From positions 1 through 8,369 of the forward strand of contig JADFHV010000083.1 of the NCBI GenBank assembly GCA_022566975.1: DNA of 8,369 nucleotides. Reading direction: 5' to 3'. Source of the DNA: Chloroflexota bacterium. Lineage in GTDB: Bacteria > Chloroflexota > Dehalococcoidia > SAR202 > UBA11138. Below, piece by piece: positions 1-5,726 of the stretch; position 1 is the first letter of the stretch, and each line of letters opens with the position of its first letter. A program made the position numbers and the translations under genes. Below the pieces are notes generated by a model. The model was not told the origin of the DNA. It worked only from the letters and a program-made list of their open reading frames with translations, and made no database searches.

Positions 1-22
1 TGTTGAGTTTTCATGCCTCAAG

Positions 23-63
23 GTGTAACCCATGTCTCCGAACATGTGTAACCTATGTCCCCG
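23..63. repeat. Two 18-bp direct repeats, possible insertion-sequence end
   Basis: GTGTAACCCATGTCTCCG (23-40) recurs as GTGTAACCTATGTCCCCG (46-63), 16 of 18 bases identical, separated by the 5-base spacer AACAT (period 23). Tandem subterminal repeats of this kind are often transposase-binding sites near the ends of insertion sequences. I have a recollection of similar TGTAACC-ATGTC blocks beside IS481-type integrase-core transposases, but cannot confirm it. No transposase gene lies in the window, so any element would be off the left edge or would survive only as this end. The repeat itself is seen directly; the mobile-element reading is inference. Confidence 0.5.
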
Positions 64-97
64 GTCTATACACCCCTCAGGGGGAAGAGGTTTGTTC

Positions 98-123
98 CTC
101 TCCCCCGCGGAGCCGGGGGAGAG
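98..123. repeat. Strong GC-rich hairpin (9-bp stem)
   Basis: CTCTCCCCC (98-106) is perfectly complementary to GGGGGAGAG (115-123), with an 8-base interval whose outer G-C pair could extend the stem to 10 bp. It is followed on the plus strand by a partial echo of the right arm, GAGAGGGGG (127-135). It lies downstream of the minus-strand gene set and could stop or stabilise that transcript. However, no T-run follows the stem on either strand, so it is not a classical intrinsic terminator. It looks more like a dispersed intergenic palindrome. Confidence 0.6.
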
Positions 124-164
124 TTAGAGAGGGGGTCTTGATTAGGTGGCCCGGACTCAGCACC

Positions 165-242
165 TCACGAGGCCACTCCTGGTCCGTCCAGCTCCTCGAC
201 ACGGGCCTCGGAGGGCCGAGGATGTCGCCTGGAGGACAGCGC
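165..242 (-). pseudogene. 3' remnant of a second M19 dipeptidase gene
   Basis: Read on the minus strand, this stretch encodes about 25 codons ending RPSEARVEELDGPGVAS and then TGA (167-165). The intact M19 gene upstream ends with the closely similar RRPSEAMIEELDGGQADD. At the DNA level bases 183-218 match 939-974 at 31 of 36 positions, with all mismatches clustered in one 5-base block. An in-frame TGA lies immediately upstream (245-243) and no start codon or ribosome binding site is present, so it cannot be an independent gene. The simplest reading is that a second dipeptidase gene, or a duplicated 3' end, once lay here and was lost except for its tail. Paralogy is inferred from a short match. 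Confidence 0.65.
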
Positions 243-263
243 TCATCGTCTGCGCGTCGGTCT

Positions 264-860
264 CTAGCTCTCGCCTATCCCCAACTCCTCTCGCAGGTCT
301 CGAATGACCTCGGCCGTCGAGCGCGTCGGGGCGGACTCTCGGAGGCCGATAGGGACGTTCTCGATCTCGGGAACGATCTTCAGGGCCACGAAGACGGGGC
401 CCTCCTGATCGAGAATTTCCTTAAGGCTGCTCGCGAAGTCCTCCAGATCGTCGAACGAGTAGGCGGCGACGTACCCCGCGTCTTTGGCAAGGCCCGCGTA
501 GTCGATGGTCTTTGCGCTAGGGACGGGCTGGCCCCCGGTGGTGGCGTAGCTCTCGTTGTCCAGCAGGAAGTGGTAGAAGTTCCTCGGCGCCTGGTCGGCC
601 GTTGTCGCCAACAGACCCAGGTTCATGAGCAAGGAGCCCTCTGAGTCGAACAGGACGACCTTCTCGTCAGGTTGGGCCAGAGCCACGCCGAGGGCGGCAG
701 GTGCGATCGCCCCCATGGTCCCGACGAAGTTACCGACATCCCTCTTTTGGTTGGTGCTGTACTCGTGCCAATGCTTGTAGCCGCTCAGGCCGCCGGCAAG
801 CACGATCGCGTCGCCGCGGTGTTTCTCAAAGACCTCGAATACGTCGGTTGCCTCAATCAA
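264..860 (-). CDS. Thiamine-diphosphate enzyme, PP domain only (decarboxylase beta-like)
   Basis: This 198-aa protein resembles the C-terminal ThDP-binding (PP) half of 2-oxo-acid decarboxylases, as in the separate beta subunit of sulfopyruvate or phosphonopyruvate decarboxylase. It shows the SGYKHWHE block (26-33), the Mg/diphosphate motif region DSEGSLLMNLG (72-82) and the second ligand region DNESYATTGGQP (101-112). The ligand candidates E74 and N102 lie about 27 residues apart, as expected for the GDG-N motif. The motif is atypical: SEG replaces the usual GDG. There is no Pyr domain, which in split enzymes sits on a partner subunit, and no partner gene is in the window, so activity alone is doubtful. 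The start is TTG with AAAGGA 9 bases upstream; no in-frame ATG is close. It follows the M19 stop by 60 bp and is probably cotranscribed. The specific substrate is unknown; a 2-oxo acid is likely. Confidence 0.85.
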   Translation of the reverse strand: MIEATDVFEVFEKHRGDAIVLAGGLSGYKHWHEYSTNQKRDVGNFVGTMGAIAPAALGVALAQPDEKVVLFDSEGSLLMNLGLLATTADQAPRNFYHFLLDNESYATTGGQPVPSAKTIDYAGLAKDAGYVAAYSFDDLEDFASSLKEILDQEGPVFVALKIVPEIENVPIGLRESAPTRSTAEVIRDLREELGIGES

Positions 861-920
861 TATGCGTATCCTTTCACCAGAATCGGGCGGTCTCTCCCGG
901 AGACTCTTTCGGACCCGGAG

Positions 921-2117
921 TTAGTCGTCGGCCTGTCCTCCGTCCAGCTCCTCGATCATCGCCTCGGAGGGCCGCCGCTGCTGCCGCAGGTCGCCGGCGG
1001 CGGCCTCAGCCCCGCGCATCACCCGGAGGACGTTTCCCCCCATGACCTTGAGGACGTCCTCGTCGCTGTAGCCCCGGCGCACGAGCTCCCCGGTCAGCAT
1101 CGGGTACTTGGAGACGTCCTCGAGTCCCTCGGGCACCGCTTCGAGGCTGAGCATGCCGTCGAAGTCGGAACCGAGTCCGACGTGGTCTATACCGGCCACG
1201 TCCCGGATATGGTCGATATGGTCGCCAGCGTCGGCCACAGTGGCCTGGGGTGACGGGTTCTCTTGTATCCAGCGCCGCATTGACTCCGCCAGGGCCTGCT
1301 CGCCCTCGCGGCCGCCCGGCATCGGAGGCGCAGCCCAGTCCGACATGTCTTCCTTCGTGATAAAGGAGGGCACAAACGCCACCATGACGACACCTCCGTT
1401 GCCGGAGAGCCGCTTGAGGACATCGTCCGGGACGTTGCGCGGGACATTGGTGAGCGCACGGGCCGACGAGTGGCTGAAGATCACCGGTGCCTCGGCGACG
1501 TCCAGGGCGTCGTTCATGGTTGGGGGCGATACGTGGGAGAGGTCCACCAGCATACCCAGACGGTTCATCTCACGCACCACCTCTCGGCCAAAATTTGTCA
1601 GGCCGTTGGCCCGAGGCGTGTCCGTGGCCGAGTCGGCCCAGGGTGTGTTCTTGAAGTGGGCCAGGGTCATGTAGCGGGCGCCAAGCTCGTAGAATATGCG
1701 CAGGGTGGCCAGGGAGCTGTTGATCATGTGCCCCCCTTCCACCCCTATCAGGGAGCCGATCCTTCCCCCCTCATGGGCGTCTTCGACGTCGTCGGCCGTC
1801 AGCGCCATCTTGAAGGCATCCGGATAGCGGCTGACCATGTTGTGGATCAGGTCTATCTGCCATATGGTGCCCTGGACGTCTCTCTCCCCCTGGCCTGACG
1901 GGGGGACGTAGGCCGACCAGAACTGTCCGCCGACTCCACCTTCCCTCAGCCGGGGTATGTCCGTGTGAAGCCCGGGCTGGTGTTGGCTTATGTCCATTCT
2001 GGACAGGTTCCGGCTGGCCTGCAGCATGAACTGGAATGCAATGTCGTTGTGGCCGTCTATGAGCGGTATCTGCTGCTGCAAGGTCTTCGCATGGTGTACG
2101 GCATCGTCCATCGTCAT
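921..2117 (-). CDS. M19-family zinc dipeptidase (membrane/renal dipeptidase type)
   Basis: This 398-aa protein has the full metal-site signature of the M19 family, amidohydrolase-fold enzymes that cleave dipeptides (including those with a C-terminal D-residue) and some beta-lactam-like amides. The HxD pair is H23 and D25 (DGHND), the bridging glutamate E127 (GVEGGH), then H154 (TLAH), H195 (VDLSH), H216 (FSHSSAR) and D318 (GSDFDG). These correspond to the binuclear zinc ligands and substrate-site histidine of renal dipeptidase. Length is normal and there is no signal peptide, so it is probably cytoplasmic. The start is fixed by AGGAGG (2130-2125) seven bases before the ATG at 2117; the frame stays open 51 codons further up, but that part is low-complexity and unlike the family. 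It follows the DAO gene by 187 bp and precedes the ThDP gene. Family assignment is firm; the physiological substrate is not known. Confidence 0.95.
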   Translation of the reverse strand: MTMDDAVHHAKTLQQQIPLIDGHNDIAFQFMLQASRNLSRMDISQHQPGLHTDIPRLREGGVGGQFWSAYVPPSGQGERDVQGTIWQIDLIHNMVSRYPDAFKMALTADDVEDAHEGGRIGSLIGVEGGHMINSSLATLRIFYELGARYMTLAHFKNTPWADSATDTPRANGLTNFGREVVREMNRLGMLVDLSHVSPPTMNDALDVAEAPVIFSHSSARALTNVPRNVPDDVLKRLSGNGGVVMVAFVPSFITKEDMSDWAAPPMPGGREGEQALAESMRRWIQENPSPQATVADAGDHIDHIRDVAGIDHVGLGSDFDGMLSLEAVPEGLEDVSKYPMLTGELVRRGYSDEDVLKVMGGNVLRVMRGAEAAAGDLRQQRRPSEAMIEELDGGQADD

Positions 2118-2188
2118 CGCTCGACCTCCTTTGGCCTTGTCCGTTAGCTCCGCCGACTTGCGTAGTCGACGCGTTCTTTTCACACCCG

Positions 2189-2246
2189 CCCACCCGTGGG
2201 TATGCTTGGGGGACACCCCCAAGAGCCCCCGCGAAAGGGGCCAAGC
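2189..2246. repeat. Cluster of overlapping GC-rich palindromes
   Basis: In the 187-bp gap between the DAO and M19 genes, CTTGGGGG (2205-2212) and CCCCCAAG (2216-2223) form a perfect 8-bp stem with a 3-base loop. Nearby, CCCC-GCGAAA-GGGG (2227-2240) forms a second hairpin. GCTTGG (2204-2209) can instead pair with CCAAGC (2241-2246), giving a competing, longer-range structure. CCCACCCGTGGG (2189-2200) adds a small palindrome. No T-run follows, so an intrinsic terminator is unlikely. Possible roles are an mRNA processing or stability element between operon halves, or a REP-like dispersed repeat. Confidence 0.55.
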
Positions 2247-2304
2247 CCCCCTTACGGGACCCCCGGGCAACTGTGACGGCCGGAGGGACGGGGGGTGATT
2301 AGTC

Positions 2305-3457
2305 CTAGTCTCTCCTGGGTGAGGGGACCCAGCCCCTTTTCTCCCGCCAGTCTGCCGGGACGTCCTTGAAGCGACCGATGTTGAGCCCGCTGATGTCCGT
2401 GAAGGAGACCTCGCCCCTGGTCACGAGGTCACTGATCGCCTCCCCGACTGCCGGCGAGAGGCCGAAGCCCATGCCGGACATGGTGGCGACTATGAAGTTC
2501 CTGGGCCGGTCCAGAAGCTCGATGACCGGTCCGGAGTCGGGGGTCTGCTCGACGATACCACCCCAGCTTCGGATTATCCGAAGGTCGCCGGCCTCCTCGT
2601 AGAGGTGGAGAAGCCTGCGTGCCAGGTTGCGGATGAGCGGCGTCGATGGCTTCTCCGGCTCGGCCATGCCGGTGACGTCGATCCACTCGTGCGGCCCACC
2701 GCCATAGGCCAGGTTGCCCCGCCTGGTCTGCCGGCCGTACAGACCGTTGCCGATGAAGTTGCCGGGGAACATCGGGGGCACGGGCTCTGTCACGATCTGC
2801 TCCAGTCTGGCATGCGCCAGGGGAAGAGAGACGCCCGCCATCTCGGCGATCATGCCCGTAGACGGCCCGGCGGCGTCGATCACGAAATCGGCGCCGAACG
2901 CCCCCTTGTCGGTGTCCACTCCGACGACACTGTCGCCGTCCATCCGGATGCCTGTCACGGTGTGGTGCTGGTATATGCGGCCTCCAAGGTCCTGGAGCGA
3001 CCAGGCGTATGCCTGCACCGTTAGCTGGGGATTGGCGTGTCCACCGTAGTGGCGATATACGCCACCCACTATCCTTCTGGAGGCCAGTGGGACCAGCTCG
3101 CGCACCTGATCGCCGTCGAGGTACTCGACCTCGAAACCCTTCTCGACCTCCGGCGCGGTGGCAGCCTTCTGGGCCTCGAAGGTCTCCTCGTCCAAGGCGG
3201 CATCGATTCGGCCGGGCTGCCATTCGGTCGGGTAGCCGAGCATCTCGTCCAGAATCGGCCACAGGCGCTGCTCTTCCATGCCGAGCGGGCTGTAGATGGA
3301 GCGTCTGACCGCCGTTCCTGCCGGACGCCTCGGCCCCCACGACGCCCCTTTCGACGACTATGGCGTCGACACCGCTTTTGGCCAGCCACCAGGCCGAGCT
3401 CAGCCCCGTGACGCCGCCGCCGATGACGACCGCTGTTGCTCCGTCTACCCGGGCCAT
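2305..3457 (-). pseudogene. DAO-family FAD oxidoreductase, frameshifted
   Basis: Two overlapping frames together make one glycine/D-amino-acid-oxidase-like (DAO) flavoprotein. The first frame, from ATG 3457 (AGGAGCGGGAA upstream), gives the FAD-binding start VVIGGGVTG (10-18), E36, and SGRNGGQ (45-51). After about 3301 the family sequence continues one base out of frame with SIYSPLGMEEQRLW and runs to TAG at 2307-2305. With one base removed the protein would be 383 aa, a normal DAO length, with DAAG (194-197) and the C-terminal FAD signature GMGFGLSP (328-335). No homopolymer or known slippery sequence is at the junction, so an indel mutation or an assembly error is more likely than programmed frameshifting. 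It follows the [2Fe-2S] flavoprotein gene by 44 bp. That pairing resembles the two-subunit opine oxidase, HcnBC and proline/hydroxyproline dehydrogenases, which oxidise amines to imines. The substrate is unknown. Confidence 0.88.
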
Positions 3458-3501
3458 TTCCCGCTCCTACTTACGCGCTCCAGGGGCAGCGATGTCCTCG
3501 C

Positions 3502-5151
3502 CTAGCGAATGGTCTTGCCCCACTCGAGTCCTCGCTCGCCGGCGCTGGAATCTCCCTCCCGTGTCGGATGCCAATCGTAGCCGAACCAGGTCGTCCAGTG
3601 GTCTCTCGTCTCCTGTGGCTCGTCGTCGGCGTACATGACGCGCAACGGCAGCGGCCTTACCGGCGGGCGGTAGGTGGGCATGGGTATATCGGAGACGTCG
3701 GTCCCGGCTTTCTCGGCGAGCAGCAAGGCCACCTGCTCCCGGCACCGTCTGCCCTGGCAGTATCCCATTCCCGCTCGGGTCAATCTCTTGATCTGGTCCT
3801 GGTCGACGGGGCCGTCTTTTGCCAGTGTCTGCAGGTCCCGCGCCTTCATCTGCTCCGACTCCCACCCCACGTACCTGGGCGGCTGTACGTTGACTATCTC
3901 GCCCCGCGTCACCTCCTCACAGAGGCACGCGTTTACCCCCCATCCCCCCGCGTTGATCAGCGATCTCAGCCACCTCCGGTGGTGACTGTGGACCTCTCTT
4001 CCTTTCTCCTCGTCCAGACGGGCCAACTCCGAACGGGCCCAGTGGACCGACCCCGAGTCCACCGCTCCCAACGACTCCGCCGCCGCGAGCCCTGCGACGG
4101 TCCCCTGCGCTTTGGCGATTTCATCGTCCAGCACCATACCCTCGTGGAAACCCGCCGCGTCTCCGGCCACATATACGCTCGGTGAGTTCGTCCTCATCCA
4201 CTCGTCAGGCGCCGGCGCGAATCCCCCTTTTTCGGACCGAAACGGCAGCTGGACGCCCAGCAGGTCCAGTAGCTCCACGTTCGGTACCAGGCCTATTCCG
4301 AGTACCACGGTGTCACACTCGAGAAGCCTTTCACCTCCAGGCACTGGAGTCAGGTCCTCCCCGACCTCGACGATCTCCAGCCCCTCGATCTCGTTCCCTT
4401 CACCGACCGCACGCCGCACGGTGTGCGCCGTGTAGAATCTTACGCCCTGCTGTTCCAGGCGACCGCGAAGCTCAGGACTCCCCAGTACACGCGGCCCAAC
4501 CTCAACTACCGCGACTACGTTTATGCCCCGGCCCAGCGCGGTCTGTGCCGTCTTCAGGCCAACGTTCCCGGACCCCAGGACGACCATCCTCCGCGCCGTG
4601 AGCGCCTGATAGCGGTCCATGAGAGACCATGCGCCGTTAGCGCCCAAGACACCGACCTTGTCGGACCCATCGAACGTCAACACGAGGTCCCGGGCTCCGG
4701 CGGCCACTATCAGGCGGTCGTATCCTATGAACCATGTGCGGTTATCGTCCGCCACCCCGAGCATCGGCCCGTCCAGCGCTCTCGCGTTCTCCGAGTTCTG
4801 GAACGCTCCCCAGACGTAGCTTCCCAACATGAGCTCGACTCCACGATCCTCCGCCTCACGCAGGCCCTCGTTGGAGGCCACAATCCTCTGAAGCATGTTG
4901 GCCCGGTCTAGTACGGACGGCAGGGCCCTCTGCCCAAAGTGCAGGGGCACGTCCATCGCCATCATGTGCATGTCTATCGGGTTCTCGTCTATCAGCAGCA
5001 CCTCGACACCCGCCCGTGCCGCGGCGCGGGCCGCCGCCACTCCGGCCGCTCCCCCTCCCACTACCACCAGGGGTACGCGGCGCTCCACTCTCTGCGTCTT
5101 GTCGAAGACCGAAAGCGAGTCCAGTGACAGCGGACCGGCGTCAGAAGTCAT
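3502..5151 (-). CDS. FAD/NAD(P)-dependent oxidoreductase with C-terminal BFD-like [2Fe-2S] domain
   Basis: This 549-aa protein starts with a pyridine-nucleotide-disulphide-oxidoreductase fold. The first Rossmann motif is VVGGGAAG (30-37) with LIDENP (53-58), the second nucleotide-binding motif is VVLGSGNVG (190-198), and the FAD motif is YVAGDAAG (327-334). The C-terminal part has four cysteines spaced C409-x-C411 ... C465-x4-C470, the BFD-like [2Fe-2S] ligand pattern. This layout matches the A/alpha subunit of opine oxidases, HcnB and proline or D-hydroxyproline dehydrogenases, whose partner is a DAO-type subunit; one follows directly. Its probable role is to carry electrons from amine oxidation to a further acceptor. 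The ATG at 5151 is chosen because GAGG lies 6 bases upstream and the open frame above it (to 5286) overlaps ridA and has no family features. The last ~40 residues (510-549) look like an extension beyond the core. Family assignment is firm; the substrate is inferred only as an amine or amino acid. Confidence 0.9.
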   Translation of the reverse strand: MTSDAGPLSLDSLSVFDKTQRVERRVPLVVVGGGAAGVAAARAAARAGVEVLLIDENPIDMHMMAMDVPLHFGQRALPSVLDRANMLQRIVASNEGLREAEDRGVELMLGSYVWGAFQNSENARALDGPMLGVADDNRTWFIGYDRLIVAAGARDLVLTFDGSDKVGVLGANGAWSLMDRYQALTARRMVVLGSGNVGLKTAQTALGRGINVVAVVEVGPRVLGSPELRGRLEQQGVRFYTAHTVRRAVGEGNEIEGLEIVEVGEDLTPVPGGERLLECDTVVLGIGLVPNVELLDLLGVQLPFRSEKGGFAPAPDEWMRTNSPSVYVAGDAAGFHEGMVLDDEIAKAQGTVAGLAAAESLGAVDSGSVHWARSELARLDEEKGREVHSHHRRWLRSLINAGGWGVNACLCEEVTRGEIVNVQPPRYVGWESEQMKARDLQTLAKDGPVDQDQIKRLTRAGMGYCQGRRCREQVALLLAEKAGTDVSDIPMPTYRPPVRPLPLRVMYADDEPQETRDHWTTWFGYDWHPTREGDSSAGERGLEWGKTIR

Positions 5152-5177
5152 CGTCGACCTCGCCGAGAAATCGGGCG

Positions 5178-5546
5178 CTACTCCGGGACCTCCGCAACAA
5201 AGCCCGCCTCCACCAGCATGCCCAGCTGCAGGTCCACGCCGTAGCACCGGCGGTTGATGGGATGGTCGCCGAGGTAGTCGGCCCACTCCTTGTTGATCTC
5301 GCCCACGTCTCGGTTTACGTGTTGCAGGTATATCCTCGCGGAGCAGAGGTTGCGTTTCGTCAGCCCTTCGCCCTCGAGTATCTCGTCGAGTTGCCGGAAG
5401 ATCTCCCGCATCTCCGCGCCTGCGCCTCCGGCGACGGGCCCGTCCCCGTCCGGCGGTATACCCGTCAGTACGGTCTCAAGCACCTTTCCGCTGTGCACGA
5501 CGGCGTCGCTGAATGGGAAGCCCTCGCGGGTGTTTATGAACTTCAC
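5178..5546 (-). CDS. RidA/YjgF/YER057c/UK114-family protein
   Basis: This 122-aa protein matches the RidA family in length and pattern: N-terminal INTREGFPFSDAVV (3-16), the EIFRQLDEIL helix, and the C-terminal block NRRCYGVDLQLGMLVEAGF. R99 in NRRC corresponds to the active-site arginine of imine/enamine deaminases (R105 in E. coli RidA), and E114 to the nearby acidic residue. These enzymes hydrolyse reactive imines or enamines released by amino-acid-metabolising enzymes. The start is GTG at 5546, because AGGAG (5556-5552) lies 5 bases upstream; a GTG two codons earlier overlaps that site and is unlikely. It is the first gene after the minus-strand promoter, and 26 bp separate it from the flavoprotein gene. 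Its place beside an amine-oxidising pair suggests it clears the imine product. The subgroup looks RidA-like, but not necessarily the archetypal form. Confidence 0.9.
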   Translation of the reverse strand: MKFINTREGFPFSDAVVHSGKVLETVLTGIPPDGDGPVAGGAGAEMREIFRQLDEILEGEGLTKRNLCSARIYLQHVNRDVGEINKEWADYLGDHPINRRCYGVDLQLGMLVEAGFVAEVPE

Positions 5547-5629
5547 GACCACTCCTGCCGATGGGGCTTACGGGCCAGCGCGCCGGAATCCGGACGTGTC
5601 CACGGTGCCGCCATGAGCTACGTGGCGCA

Positions 5630-5657
5630 ATTATAAGGCTGGTAGGGATGTCGTCAA
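5630..5657 (-). promoter_or_regulatory. Sigma-70-type promoter for the minus-strand operon
   Basis: On the minus strand, TTGACG (5657-5652) is followed after 16 bases by a perfect TATAAT (5635-5630). Transcription would start near 5623, giving a leader of about 75 bases before the RidA GTG. The -35 matches five of six consensus bases. It sits in the 180-bp divergent gap and is the only near-consensus promoter I saw in the window. Confidence 0.75.
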
Positions 5658-5685
5658 GGGAGCCGTCCGGCCGCGGCCCGTCTTG

Positions 5686-5714
5686 CTGTCAGGTTGAGGC
5701 TAGTGATGTAGAAT
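5686..5714 (+). promoter_or_regulatory. Possible promoter for the MFS gene, leaderless mRNA
   Basis: TAGAAT (5709-5714) matches the -10 consensus at five of six bases; 17 bases upstream is CTGTCA (5686-5691), a weak four-of-six -35. The ATG begins only 12 bases after the -10 box, and no Shine-Dalgarno sequence precedes it. Initiation 6-8 bases after the box would leave a leader of roughly five bases, so translation may be essentially leaderless. It is weaker than the divergent promoter. Confidence 0.4.
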
Positions 5715-5726
5715 CTTCAACCAGCC

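Noticed and set aside
3..644. A 213-codon plus-strand open frame over the left edge
   Set aside because: It runs through the repeats and hairpin and then antisense to the ThDP gene, with no plausible protein features.
2118..2270. N-terminal extension of the M19 protein by 51 codons
   Set aside because: The extension reads through palindromic DNA, does not resemble the family, and the AGGAGG at 2130-2125 points to the ATG at 2117.
2429..3300. Continuation of the first DAO frame beyond the frameshift as a real protein
   Set aside because: After about residue 52 the sequence becomes Arg/Pro-rich with no DAO features, while the other frame carries the family sequence to the normal C-terminus.
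3296..3306. Programmed +1 frameshift in the DAO gene
   Set aside because: The ACG-C-TCC junction has no known slippery sequence, no in-frame stop at the shift and no obvious stimulatory structure; a plain indel is simpler.
3436..4185. A 249-codon plus-strand open frame opposite the [2Fe-2S] flavoprotein gene
   Set aside because: It has no recognisable motif and is rich in Arg, Pro and Ser, as expected for a shadow frame; the minus strand carries the Rossmann and cysteine motifs.
5152..5286. N-terminal extension of the [2Fe-2S] flavoprotein into the RidA gene
   Set aside because: It is Gly/Pro/Arg-rich, overlaps the end of RidA by over 100 bp, and a ribosome binding site precedes the ATG at 5151.
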